DNA of 47,358 nt from Lentisphaerota bacterium (lineage in GTDB: Bacteria > Verrucomicrobiota > Lentisphaeria > Victivallales > UBA1829). Below the pieces are notes generated by a model. The model was not told the origin of the DNA. It saw only the letters and a program-made list of their open reading frames with translations, and made no database searches. The position numbers were made by a program, and so were the translations under genes. Every line of letters starts with the position of its first letter. Position 1 is the stretch's first letter. Positions 1 to 9,200 of this stretch are shown piece after piece. The stretch spans positions 1-47,358 of the forward strand of contig SUVT01000008.1 in assembly GCA_015061845.1 (NCBI GenBank), in the 5' to 3' direction.

Positions 1-68
1 CGGTCGATTCATGCCAGTTTTTGATTTCTCCCGCAGCGGTGATTTCAAAAACTGGCATGAATCGACCG
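1..68. repeat. Perfect 24-bp inverted repeat at the left edge
   Basis: Bases 1-24 are the exact reverse complement of bases 45-68, with a 20-base spacer. The right arm is ordinary glycosidase coding sequence (residues around FKNWHEST). The left arm begins exactly at the window edge. An exact 24-bp palindrome inside a conserved coding region is best explained as a fold-back artefact at a contig end, probably nucleated by the natural TTTTGA and TCAAAA pair. It creates the ATG at position 11. Confidence 0.8.
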
Positions 69-1708
69 GATTTGATCAGAAGATCCGGGTTCCGTTCTGC
101 CCCGAAAGCAAACTCTCCGGGATCGGATTCACAGATTTTATCGAAATGATGTGGTATCAGCGTGAAATTTCAATCCCGGCTGAATGGGAAGGCAAACGGA
201 TCCTTCTTCACTTCGGCGGTGTTGATTACAAATGTGTGATCTACCTTGACGGCAAAGAAGCGGGTCGTCATACCGGCGGCTGCTCTCCATTTGCTGTCGA
301 CCTGACAAAGTTCGTCAAGTGCGGTTCTTCTCATAATCTGGTTGTCCGGGTGGAGGATTATGCCAGAGACGGCATCCAGCCCCTTGGGAAACAGAGTCCG
401 TGGTACGATTCCAGAGGCTGCAGTTACACCCGCACGACCGGGATCTGGCAGACGGTCTGGATGGAAGCGGTTCACCCGAACGGGATCAAAAGCTGTCAGA
501 TCCTCCCGGATTATGATAATGGTACGTTCACTTTTCTTCCGGTCTTTTACAGCTGCACCAGAAATCTCCGTTTCTCTGTAACACTGCTTGACGGTTCTGC
601 GGAAGCAGCTTCTGCCTCCATCACAGCAGGCACCTCCAATGCAGTCACGCTGAAACTGGAAAATCCGAAAGAATGGAATCCGGAAAACCCGTTTCTCTAT
701 GATGTGATCTACCGGCTCACGGATGAAAAGGGAACTGTTCTCGATGAAGTCAGATCCTATGCCGGACTCCGGAAGATCCATATCGAAGGCAACCGCTGTT
801 ATCTGAACAATCAGCCGATCTTCTTCCGGTTTGTTCTGGATCAGGGATTCTATCCTGACGGGATCTGGACAGCACCTTCCGATGAAGCATTGAAGCGGGA
901 TATTGAACTTTCCATGCAGGCTGGATTCAATGGAGCAAGACTTCACCAGAAGATTTTTGATGAACGGTTCCACTACTGGGCAGACAAACTGGGATATCTC
1001 ACCTGGGCTGAATATCCGGACTGGGGCATGAGTTTCTGGCAGACGATGCACCCTGCAACAAATCCGGATTATCAGCGCAGTTTCCGCAACTATCTGGCAG
1101 AATGGCAGTGTATTGTAGAACGGGATAGGAACCATCCTTCTATCGTTGCTTGGACTCCGTTCAATGAAGCAAGAGTTCCTTACGATATCGAAGAACACCG
1201 CAGATTTGTCAGCGATATAGTGGATCTGACCAAGAGACTGGATCCCACCCGCCCGGTGAACGATACCTCCGGCTATATCCATGCAAAACCGGATCTCTGG
1301 ACGATCCATATCTACGCACAAACCGTCGAAAACCTTGCAGAACAGGGCGAAGAAGTTCCTGTCTGCATGTCCTTCCGGAAACTGGAAGAAAATCTCTATG
1401 ACGGGCAGCCGTATATCGTGGATGAATATGGCGGGGTCCGTTATATTCCGGAAGGGAAAGAACCTTATGCAAAGAACTCCTGGGGATACAACAAAGAAAA
1501 CCTTTCCCGGCAGGAATGTGAAGAACGGATCACTGCTTTGACGTATTATCTCGTCGAAGAAGGACGATATTCCGGTTACTGCTATACTCAGCTTACGGAT
1601 ATCGAACAGGAAGAGAACGGGATCTACTGTTACAACCGGAGTGAAAAATTTGATATGGAAGCCATCCGGAAATGTTTTTCCAGAAAACCGGAATGGAGTC
1701 TTTATTGA
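2..1708 (+). CDS. Glycoside hydrolase family 2 protein, 5' truncated
   Basis: GH2 exo-glycosidase of the beta-galactosidase/beta-glucuronidase type, which removes terminal beta-linked sugars by a retaining mechanism. The visible order is a jelly-roll sugar-binding domain (about residues 10-155), an immunoglobulin-like domain (about 160-255) and a TIM barrel (about 260-565), counted from the ATG at 11. Glu386 in the WTPFNEAR segment fits the acid/base, and Glu472 in IVDEYGG fits the nucleophile. No signal peptide is visible, but the true N-terminus lies off the window. The ATG at 11 sits inside a fold-back inverted repeat and should not be trusted as the start. The substrate cannot be told from sequence alone. 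A weak 9-bp inverted repeat (1701-1709 with 1729-1737) overlaps its stop. Confidence 0.9.
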   Translation, partial: GRFMPVFDFSRSGDFKNWHESTGFDQKIRVPFCPESKLSGIGFTDFIEMMWYQREISIPAEWEGKRILLHFGGVDYKCVIYLDGKEAGRHTGGCSPFAVDLTKFVKCGSSHNLVVRVEDYARDGIQPLGKQSPWYDSRGCSYTRTTGIWQTVWMEAVHPNGIKSCQILPDYDNGTFTFLPVFYSCTRNLRFSVTLLDGSAEAASASITAGTSNAVTLKLENPKEWNPENPFLYDVIYRLTDEKGTVLDEVRSYAGLRKIHIEGNRCYLNNQPIFFRFVLDQGFYPDGIWTAPSDEALKRDIELSMQAGFNGARLHQKIFDERFHYWADKLGYLTWAEYPDWGMSFWQTMHPATNPDYQRSFRNYLAEWQCIVERDRNHPSIVAWTPFNEARVPYDIEEHRRFVSDIVDLTKRLDPTRPVNDTSGYIHAKPDLWTIHIYAQTVENLAEQGEEVPVCMSFRKLEENLYDGQPYIVDEYGGVRYIPEGKEPYAKNSWGYNKENLSRQECEERITALTYYLVEEGRYSGYCYTQLTDIEQEENGIYCYNRSEKFDMEAIRKCFSRKPEWSLY

Positions 1709-1778
1709 CTTAGTACGCCTAAAAAACTGTCAATAAATGCTGCCGGGTATTACCGGAAACAACACAGCAGGAAAACAA

Positions 1779-2642
1779 TCAGAATTTTTCTGCATTCTCC
1801 TTCTCAAAAAGTTGTTTCCGGTACTGCTTCGGTGTTGTTCCGAAATGTTGACGGAACTGAGCCGTCAGAAAACCTGCGCTCTGAAATCCGCAGCGGGGTG
1901 CGATCTCTTTGATGGAAAACCGTGACAGTGCCAGCATACCGCAGACCTGCTGCAATCGCTGTTTGATCACATATTGAATCACGGAAATGCCGATCTGTTC
2001 CGTAAAAAGACGCCCCAGGGTCCGGATGCTCGTTCCGCAGGATCGTGCGATTTTTTCCCGGGAAAGTTCAGGGTCATTGAGATTCATGGCAATATAACGG
2101 AGTGCATTATGCAGCAGAGCAGGATATGTTTCTTTCTTCTGCTGAAAAACAACTTCCTGCAACAGCTGCACAAACAGTCCTGAAAGCAAAGCCTGGTCCG
2201 GGGAATCTTTCCCCAGTTCTTCGTAAAAACGATCCATAACAGACTCGATCCTGTCCGGTTCGGATAGAGAAAGGGAACCTGACACAGCAGGAAGAAAATG
2301 GGAAGATATCAGCTCATGAAATGGAGTAAAATGCACCATTATCACTTTTCTGACCAGTTCCTCTGTTCCCAATGTTTCTGATTTCAAGTAATTTTTGCGA
2401 GACCGGCTGTATGAAAAACAAGGACCGGAATAGTATTTTTTTTGACCGGAATGATCAAGGGAACAATACTGTCCGCTTTTGACCAGAGAATAGATCGCAT
2501 ATTGCCCTCCACCGGGACTTGCAACGAATCCCGGTTTCCAGCAGGAGTGGAACGCACAATAAATCTGTATGGAATCTGAAACCGTATCAAATGGATGCGG
2601 ATTGATCCGGTACTCTTCATGGTAAAGCTTTCCGTACGACAC
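1779..2642 (-). CDS. AraC family transcriptional regulator
   Basis: The C-terminal third carries the two helix-turn-helix motifs of AraC/XylS regulators, ending in the typical GFQSAGFLTAQFRQHFGTTP segment. The N-terminal part is a poorly conserved ligand-sensing domain. The reading frame is open back to an ATG at 2705, but that codon lies at the predicted transcription start of its own promoter (-35 TTGACT, -10 TATTTT at 2709-2736). A GTG at 2642 follows an AAAGGA ribosome binding site at 7 bases spacing, so I prefer it (287 aa). The gene is divergent from the Gfo/Idh/MocA oxidoreductase and probably controls it, and perhaps the upstream glycosidase and itself. The inducer is unknown. Confidence 0.85.
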   Translation of the reverse strand: MSYGKLYHEEYRINPHPFDTVSDSIQIYCAFHSCWKPGFVASPGGGQYAIYSLVKSGQYCSLDHSGQKKYYSGPCFSYSRSRKNYLKSETLGTEELVRKVIMVHFTPFHELISSHFLPAVSGSLSLSEPDRIESVMDRFYEELGKDSPDQALLSGLFVQLLQEVVFQQKKETYPALLHNALRYIAMNLNDPELSREKIARSCGTSIRTLGRLFTEQIGISVIQYVIKQRLQQVCGMLALSRFSIKEIAPRCGFQSAGFLTAQFRQHFGTTPKQYRKQLFEKENAEKF

Positions 2643-2708
2643 TTTTTTATCCTTTTTTTGTGTATAAATACCGTTTCTGCACACTAATTGGCTCGAATTT
2701 AACATTTT

Positions 2709-2742
2709 AAAATATTGCTATTTCCCAAAAAGTCAATATATT
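2709..2742. promoter_or_regulatory. Overlapping divergent promoters
   Basis: Plus strand: TTGCTA (2715-2720), 16-base spacer, TATATT (2737-2742), reading into the oxidoreductase. Minus strand: TTGACT (2731-2736), 16-base spacer, TATTTT (2709-2714), reading into araC. The two promoters lie on top of each other, so polymerase can occupy only one at a time. An imperfect dyad, ATATTG (2712-2717) with CAATAT (2734-2739), spans both and could be the AraC operator. Confidence 0.6.
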
Positions 2743-2777
2743 ATTTTAAGAAAAACCTGAAAAAACGGAGTGTTACC

Positions 2778-3929
2778 ATGAAAAAAATCAAAGTTGGAGT
2801 TGTCGGGCTTGGTCACCGTGGACGTCACATGGCGGCATTGGCAAAAAATGCGTTTGAATTTGTGGAACTGACAGCAGCCTGTGATCTGGATCCGGAACTG
2901 TGGAATGAACAGCAGTGGCTGCAGAATGATTCTATGAAAAATCAGTTCCCGGAAACAAAATTTTATGATGATTACACCAGAATGCTGGATGAAAATCAGT
3001 TTGATATCATGCTGGTGGAAACCGGGGCGGATGTTCATGCCGATTTCTGTATCAAGGCATTGAAACGGAATATCAATGTATTTTCAGATATTCCTTCCGT
3101 TGCGAATCTCCGGGAGGCAAAACTGCTTTGGGAAGCGGAACAGGCATCACAGGCTCAGCTGATGACTGGTGCAAATCCCAATGAATGGGGCTTTATCAAT
3201 GCCATGGTTGATCTTTACCGGAAAGGTCTGCTGGGCGAACCATACTACATGGAGGCAGAATACATTCACTGTTCCCGTCCTAATTCCATCGACAGCAAAG
3301 AATTGACAAAACACAGCCCCTGGCGGAAAACTCTGCCGCCGATCAGATATTGCACCCACTCCCTCGGACCGCTGCTCCGTATTTTGAAAGAAGATCTGCG
3401 TTATGCCATCTGTCTTGGAACCGGAGCGCATGTCGATCCTTCCGATACCAGAGATGATATGATGGCGGCGCTGTTCCAGACAGAATCCGGTGTGACGATC
3501 CGTTTGATCCGGAACGGAAAATGCCGTGCTTTCATCGGACCTCATTCCTACCGTGTTTTCGGTACAAAGGGATATTATGAACGGATCGATTCCCGTGCAG
3601 ATACTCCGGGGATCACACGCTTTGATTCCACAGAACTTTATGGAACAGAAACACTGACAGAACTTCCGATCGGCATGCTGCCGCAGGAATATATCGGGAA
3701 TCCTCTTGCTGCGGGACATGGCGGAGCTGATTATGCATTGCTGGATCACATGTTCCAGGCATTCCTCCGTAAAGAAGACTTTCCGATATCGCTCAGAGAG
3801 GGATTGCGCATGACTCTGCCCGGAATTTATGCTGCTGAATCAGCCGTCAGAAAGGGCGAAAAACTCACAATTCACTATCCGTGGGAAACAGGATTTGATG
3901 CCGATATCAGAGAATTTGATCACAGCTGA
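2778..3929 (+). CDS. Gfo/Idh/MocA family oxidoreductase
   Basis: NAD(P)-dependent sugar or inositol dehydrogenase-type protein of 383 aa. The N-terminal Rossmann fold has the dinucleotide motif Gly10-Leu-Gly12-His-Arg-Gly15. The C-terminal half is the mixed alpha/beta substrate domain. The ATG at 2778 follows a CGGAG ribosome binding site; an in-frame TTG at 2715 lies in the promoter and is rejected. The usual EKP motif, whose Lys is catalytic in many members, reads Asp104-Ile105-Pro106 here, so the classical lysine is missing. No signal peptide is present, so it is cytoplasmic. It is divergent from araC and followed by a strong terminator, so it is probably monocistronic. The substrate is unknown. 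Confidence 0.85.
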   Translation: MKKIKVGVVGLGHRGRHMAALAKNAFEFVELTAACDLDPELWNEQQWLQNDSMKNQFPETKFYDDYTRMLDENQFDIMLVETGADVHADFCIKALKRNINVFSDIPSVANLREAKLLWEAEQASQAQLMTGANPNEWGFINAMVDLYRKGLLGEPYYMEAEYIHCSRPNSIDSKELTKHSPWRKTLPPIRYCTHSLGPLLRILKEDLRYAICLGTGAHVDPSDTRDDMMAALFQTESGVTIRLIRNGKCRAFIGPHSYRVFGTKGYYERIDSRADTPGITRFDSTELYGTETLTELPIGMLPQEYIGNPLAAGHGGADYALLDHMFQAFLRKEDFPISLREGLRMTLPGIYAAESAVRKGEKLTIHYPWETGFDADIREFDHS

Positions 3930-3934
3930 ATGAC

Positions 3935-3964
3935 CTGTTTTGGTTATAAAACAGCTTATTTTTT
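3935..3964 (+). terminator. Rho-independent terminator after the oxidoreductase
   Basis: CTGTTTT (3935-3941) pairs with AAAACAG (3948-3954) around a 6-base loop and is followed by a T-rich tract to 3964. It lies 5 bases after the stop codon. Confidence 0.65.
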
Positions 3965-3977
3965 GTTAAGTTGATAG

Positions 3978-4020
3978 CTGAATCCATAAAGACTTTTGCT
4001 TGAAGTCTTCATGGATTCAG
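3978..4020 (+). repeat. Long hairpin upstream of pseudopilin 1
   Basis: Bases 3978-3995 are complementary to 4003-4020 with one mismatch in 18, around a 7-base loop. No U-tract follows on either strand, so it is not a simple terminator. It lies about 105 bases before the pseudopilin start. It may be a leader RNA stem or an operator. Confidence 0.6.
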
Positions 4021-4126
4021 GATAAACGAAAACCGGAAAAGATGTTGTTATGAACGAACCTTGCATAAACATCCTTATGTCAGGTTCTGTTGAAAAGCTC
4101 AAGTATTAAAGAAAGGACTCAACATT

Positions 4127-4843
4127 ATGTGTGCTGCAAGACGTAGATTTACCTTGATCGAACTCCTTGTCGTGATTGCGATTATTGCAATTCTGGCAGG
4201 AATGTTATTACCGACATTGAATAGCGCAAGGGAAAAAGGCAGAACCTCATCCTGCCAGAACCTTTTAAAACAACTGGGCTTGAATTTCTCTCAATATCAA
4301 TCGGATTATGATGGTTTCTTTCCGATTTCCCGTCCGATAAATACCCCTGCTGTACGTTATTGGGTATCTGTAATTGCACCTTATTACGGATATAAGAAAG
4401 ACATCGGAAGATGCCCTGATTGGGTGTTCTGTCCAACGATGGCGACCAAAACACCCAATGCTGTACGAGAGGTAACTGCATACGGTTGTTCTTATCCCTA
4501 TAATGCAGCGGCTTTTGGAGAACAACTTACAAACTCCGCTTTTGTCAAAAAATTGAAATCCCCCAGCAGTACACTTGTCAATGCTGATGGCTGGTATAAC
4601 CAGAATCAAAACAATCTTAATTTTCGCGGTTATGGTCATGTTGAACTGCCCAAAGGGGAACCATGGAAGCTGCTTTGTTTCCGTCACAATAGAAAAGCCA
4701 ACATTTTGTGGGGTGATTTCCATGTTTCACCAGAGGGACCGGAAAAGGTATATACCCAAACGCTTGCAAAACTTCCCTGGAAAGATCATACAGAATGGGG
4801 TGCAATCGTTGCCTATCCTTACGGATTTGTTCCGTATAGATGA
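4127..4843 (+). CDS. Pseudopilin-like protein 1 (type II secretion/type IV pilin leader)
   Basis: 238 aa with a short basic leader (MCAARRR) directly followed by the prepilin methylation motif and hydrophobic helix [18 protein letters not shown]. The Glu at +5 of the mature helix is present, but the residue before the Phe is Arg, not the canonical Gly. The C-terminal globular part resembles the DUF1559/H-X9-DG proteins that are greatly expanded in Lentisphaerota and Planctomycetota; the terminal motif here is an H-X9-D variant ([12 protein letters not shown]). An AAAGGA-type ribosome binding site precedes the ATG. It is probably exported and membrane- or surface-anchored. Its job is unknown. 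It lies between a sugar oxidoreductase and a deacetylase-like gene, and closely resembles the proteins at 9708 and 32335. Confidence 0.85.
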   Translation: MCAARRRFTLIELLVVIAIIAILAGMLLPTLNSAREKGRTSSCQNLLKQLGLNFSQYQSDYDGFFPISRPINTPAVRYWVSVIAPYYGYKKDIGRCPDWVFCPTMATKTPNAVREVTAYGCSYPYNAAAFGEQLTNSAFVKKLKSPSSTLVNADGWYNQNQNNLNFRGYGHVELPKGEPWKLLCFRHNRKANILWGDFHVSPEGPEKVYTQTLAKLPWKDHTEWGAIVAYPYGFVPYR

Positions 4844-4890
4844 AACAATCTAAAAGATTTGGCAACTTTGAAAACTTTTGAAATTGCCCT
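4843..4890. repeat. Possible diverged end of the MITE-like repeat
   Basis: The segment ACTTTTGAAATTGCCCTTAT (from 4874) matches the right end of the two full palindromic repeats at 17 of 20 positions. An ACAATCT motif precedes it at nearly the same distance as in the full copies. No left half is visible. It may be a decayed remnant or coincidence. Confidence 0.3.
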
Positions 4891-4893
4891 TAT

Positions 4894-4922
4894 TTGAATT
4901 GCTTCCGAATTTATGCTATATT
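4894..4922 (+). promoter_or_regulatory. Sigma-70-type promoter for the deacetylase-like gene
   Basis: TTGAAT (4894-4899), 17-base spacer, TATATT (4917-4922). The predicted transcript starts near 4929, which rules out the TTG at 4894 as a translation start and supports the ATG at 4975. Confidence 0.7.
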
Positions 4923-4974
4923 AAGGCAGAATTTATTACAGAATACACCATTTCAACCAGAAAGGAATTTTATC

Positions 4975-6171
4975 ATGCTTGAGATCTCAAGTCATCGTCA
5001 GGGAGCGATCCTGAACCACAATCACGGAATCGAAACAGAAAAATCATTGAAAATCACCGTCAGCGGAATTTCTGACAGCGGTCAGCCCGTGAAAGTCAAC
5101 GGCATTCCGGCTGTTATGGAAGGCAGACTCTTCTCTGCAGAAATCGAACTGACACAGAAATTGAATCAGGTTACGGCGTCCGTCACGACACCCTACGGAG
5201 AATATTCCCAATCCATCGTGCTGGTCTGGGATAAAAAATCCACACGCCGCTACAACTGCTATATCGATGACCACAGTTTTGTGTTCACCGAACTGGCACG
5301 CCAGCGTCCCCAGCGTGCTTTCGATCATTTTTATCTCGCCGGATTGAAGAAGATCCACGATGAATACGGCTTCAAAGTCACCCTCAATGCGTTCTACCGG
5401 AACGATCATGACAAGGATGGGTTCCTGCTCAAAGATATGCCGGATATCTGGAAATCTGAATTTGAGGACAACTCCGACTGGCTGAAATTCTCTTTCCATT
5501 CCTACAGTGAATTTCCCGACAGACCCTATCTGGAAGCATCTGCTGAAGATATCGGAAATGACTATGATCTGATCCAGAATGAAATCTACCGTTTTGCAGG
5601 AGAAAACGCATTCATTCCGCCGATCGTGATCCACTGGGCAAACATTCACCCCACAGCTGCGCAGGAGATCATCAGACGCGGAACCCGCTGCTACTCCAGC
5701 AACTTCCGCGCTAGAGTCATGGGCGGACCCAGCCTCAAGGACCGGCAGTCCGGCGGAAACATGCAGCAGGTTCAGGCGCGGTCCCTCTCCGGTGAGGATA
5801 AAGCAGCTTCCACCGAAGGCTTGAAGATGCACTATGACTATCCGGAAGAAACCGATTACCTGACCCGTCATTTTGCATACTATGATCCGACTCTCGACGT
5901 GATCTTCTTCCGCGGAACCATCTGCGGAAACCTTGTTCCGCTTGAAGAGATCCCCGGTAAAATGGATGCTTACCTGAAGACAGCCGAACGTTACGGTGTG
6001 GAAGCCATGAACTATGCAAGCCATGAGCAGTACACCTTCCCAAGCTATCCGAACTACATTCCGGATCACATGGAGCGGCTGGCTCTCACAGCCAGAATCT
6101 TCACTGAAAATGGCTATGCACCAACGTTCTACAACGATGGTATCCTCGGAAATACCAGCTGGGACAAGTAA
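4975..6171 (+). CDS. Polysaccharide-deacetylase-like protein
   Basis: 398 aa without a signal peptide. The first 80 residues look like a beta-sandwich. The remainder resembles the NodB/CE4 deacetylase barrel fold: Asp98-Asp99-His100 (in CYIDDHSF) fits the catalytic/metal Asp pair, and His175 (in KFSFHSYSEF) fits the first metal histidine. The usual second histidine four residues later is not present, so the metal site would differ or activity may be altered. The start at 4975 is backed by AAAGGA upstream and by the promoter at 4894. It sits between two pseudopilin/glycan modules and is followed by a hairpin. It is probably a glycan-modifying enzyme, but a diverged hydrolase of another fold is possible. 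Confidence 0.55.
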   Translation: MLEISSHRQGAILNHNHGIETEKSLKITVSGISDSGQPVKVNGIPAVMEGRLFSAEIELTQKLNQVTASVTTPYGEYSQSIVLVWDKKSTRRYNCYIDDHSFVFTELARQRPQRAFDHFYLAGLKKIHDEYGFKVTLNAFYRNDHDKDGFLLKDMPDIWKSEFEDNSDWLKFSFHSYSEFPDRPYLEASAEDIGNDYDLIQNEIYRFAGENAFIPPIVIHWANIHPTAAQEIIRRGTRCYSSNFRARVMGGPSLKDRQSGGNMQQVQARSLSGEDKAASTEGLKMHYDYPEETDYLTRHFAYYDPTLDVIFFRGTICGNLVPLEEIPGKMDAYLKTAERYGVEAMNYASHEQYTFPSYPNYIPDHMERLALTARIFTENGYAPTFYNDGILGNTSWDK

Positions 6172-6195
6172 AAAACAAGCAATAAAAATAAATAG

Positions 6196-6224
6196 CGCAG
6201 GTATCTTCTTACAGGATGCCTGCG
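6196..6224 (+). terminator. Hairpin after the deacetylase-like gene
   Basis: CGCAGGTATC (6196-6205) pairs with GATGCCTGCG (6215-6224) through a 10-bp stem with one G-U pair and a 9-base loop. It is followed by a weak T-rich stretch (TTGTTC). It is a probable but not ideal terminator. Confidence 0.5.
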
Positions 6225-6258
6225 TTGTTCATAAAATCACCGGGAGTAATGCAACCTT

Positions 6259-9200
6259 ATGCTGAAGAGATTTTTTCTGCTCACAGTTCTGCTGCTGACT
6301 TTAGTGGTTTCGGCAGCGGAAGAAATCGTTCTGATACAGGATGGGAAACCTAACTGTGAAATTATTTTAGGAGACAAACCTGTCCGTTCTGCCCAATTTG
6401 CAGCATTGGAATTGCAGTATGCCTTGAAAAAAATTGCCTCCTGTGATGTGGAGATCCGTGCGACTCCGTCCGGGAAACAAAAGGTTCTGATCTATGTCGG
6501 TCAATCCGGCGAAAGTCTCAAGAAAGGTTTTCCGGATAAGGAGCTGAAAAAAGAGTATTATCTTGTTGATTACAAAGATAATAATATTTTCCTCATGGGG
6601 AACGACAATAAAGATTACGGGAAAGTGGATTATGCAAAATGGTACACGTTCCCGAAACGGGATTGGTATTACCGTTCCACAACCTATGCTGTTTATGACT
6701 TCATCGAAGATGCTCTGAATCTGCATTATTACGGTCCCGGTGATTTGGGTATGACCTATACAAAGCGGGCAACGGTCAAAGTAAAACCGTTCCGCAGATA
6801 CCGTGCGCCCAGCTTCGATGCCTTCCGTGCGATTGCCAATTACAAGATCGAAAACGGCATGAAGCGCGACTATGAAATGATGTTCCTGCGCTGGCGTTTG
6901 AACACGATGTACGGAATTTCCAATCACAGTACATGGGGAATCTTTTTCCGGTACTGGGGCAAAGCAAAATCCAAAGACAGAGCTGTTCTCTTCAAAGAAA
7001 AACGTCATGAACTGTTTGCGCAGGGGTATAAAGGCAGACTTGCCGCTGTCATCGGACCGGAATATCCGGATGATCCCGATCTGCCGCCCCAGCTGTGCCT
7101 CACTCAGAAAGGAACTCTGGATTATTTCATCTGGGAAGCATTGGAATCTCTCAAAGGAAAACGGGTCCCCGGCAGTTACGGCTGGCGTCCCAGAATGGAA
7201 GGTCAGCCCTATTACTATGCCTTCCAGGAAGATGACAACAACTATTTCTGTAAATGCGCCAACTGTCAGGCTTATATCAAGAAAAAGCCCTATGTGGAAC
7301 TCCGTTATGAGTTCATCAACCGTCTTGCAGAAGCGATTTCCAAGAAAGATCCCAACAGCGGGATCTCCACGCTCTGTTACAGCGGTGGCGGAACTTACCC
7401 GAAAACAAAACTGCATCCCTCCGTGGCTGTCATGATCTGTCTGAGTTTGCAGGCTTATTATCACCCCGGTATCTATGCCCGTCAGCATGAAGTTTACAAA
7501 ACATGGGTCAAAAAAGAGATCAAAAACCGTCCGTTGATGGTTTGGACCTATATGCTTTCACCGTGGTCAGAAGCGACAATCATCTACCGGTACAACAAAT
7601 TTTTCCCGTTCCTTTATCCGTGGAAAACTGCGGAATACATGAAAGAATTTGCACAGGATGGGATCAAGGGATGGTTCGGAGAGATCAATATCCAGCACCA
7701 CGTTCTGGAATGTTATCTTGCATCCCGGATCACCTATGATGCTTCTGCAAATACGGATGAGATCATCGAAGATTACTTCCGCAGTTATTACGGCAAAGCC
7801 GGTCCGGCAATGAGAAAATTCTATTCACAGCTGGAAAAAATCTGCTGGGATCCTGCCAATATGAGCGAGGGTTCCAGAAACAAAGTGATCGGAGGATCCT
7901 ATATTTACGGATATCAGACCGAGCGCAAAAACTGGCATTACGGTACACCGGAACGGATGAAGATGCTTCAGGGATATATCGACGAAGCCCGGAAAGCAGC
8001 TTCCACTCCGGAAGAACGTGCCAGAGTTGAACGCTTCTTCAATCACATCTGGAAACAGGCTGTGGAAGGCCGTGCAGATTTTGAACGCAGAGAGAGAAAC
8101 CGGAACAAGCCCATCTCTCAGGGAATGACGAAACGGATCGCCCCCGCAAACGGGGATCTTTCCAAAGTCTCCTTTGAACAGGCTGCTCCGCTGAAAGAAT
8201 GGCGCACGCTTGACGGGGAAGATGTCAATTGGAAGCCGGATATCCGTATTGCTTCTGACGATAAATATTTGTACATCCGTTATGAAGAAAATAATACAAC
8301 TGCATTGAAAAATGCAGAACGCGCCCCCTTCTGGGAAAATAATATGGAAATTTTCCTTGCAAAACGAGCCGGTTCAGATTACTTCCAGATTTCTGCCGCA
8401 CCGTCAGGCAAGAGCGAAATCAACGTGCGAACAGTGATCCATGGTGCCCCGAGAAAACAGAAAGTCGGATCCGATGTGATCAAAATTGAAAATGTCCGGA
8501 CAGGAAACAAGTGGGTCGTGAAAGTCTGTGTTCCTCTTGATAAAATTCCGGGCTACGGTCCGGCAATCCGGGCTGGAGAAACGATCAGTGCAAACATTTA
8601 CCGTACAGACTTCCAGAAAGGCGCACTGAACTCTTACTCATGGAGTCCCATTTATACAAATGATTACCATGAAGGCATGCTGAAACCCGGAATCATCTAT
8701 ATCACTCAGGAAACAAAGAAGCAGGCATTTGATATCAACGGCACATTCCGGGTATTGTCCGGAGAAAAATTTCCGGATCAGTGGCGGGAATTGCTCACAA
8801 AAACGCAGACAGAAGCACTTTCTGTAAAGGATGGTGTCGTGGATTTCGGAACAAAAGCGCCGGATCTCAAGCGGTACAGATATCTTCTGCACAAAAGACG
8901 TTATCCCTGCAAAGTCGGCGACAAGCTCATTGTCCGCTACTCTGTAAAAGGGAAAGGGCTTTTTGCGCCGGGAATGTATTTTTACTACAATGACTTGCTT
9001 GGACAGTCCTTCCTGGAACATAAACGCACAGAATTCAATTCACCGGACAAGTTCACAGAGATGGAAACGGTTTTCACTGTCACAAGCCGACCCGGCCAAA
9101 TCCCCGGAAAATTCATGCCCATGTTCTATGCGTTTCCGGGTACAAAACTGGAACTGAAAAATATCTCTGTAACGCTGGTTCCTGCGGTGGAAGAAAAACT

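Noticed and set aside
11-13. ATG at 11 as the start of the GH2 gene
   Set aside because: It lies in the left arm of a perfect fold-back repeat and has no upstream context; the gene is treated as 5' partial.
170-1321. 383-aa open frame antisense to the GH2 gene
   Set aside because: It mirrors a gene with clear catalytic motifs, has no family features and is rich in residues expected from reverse reading.
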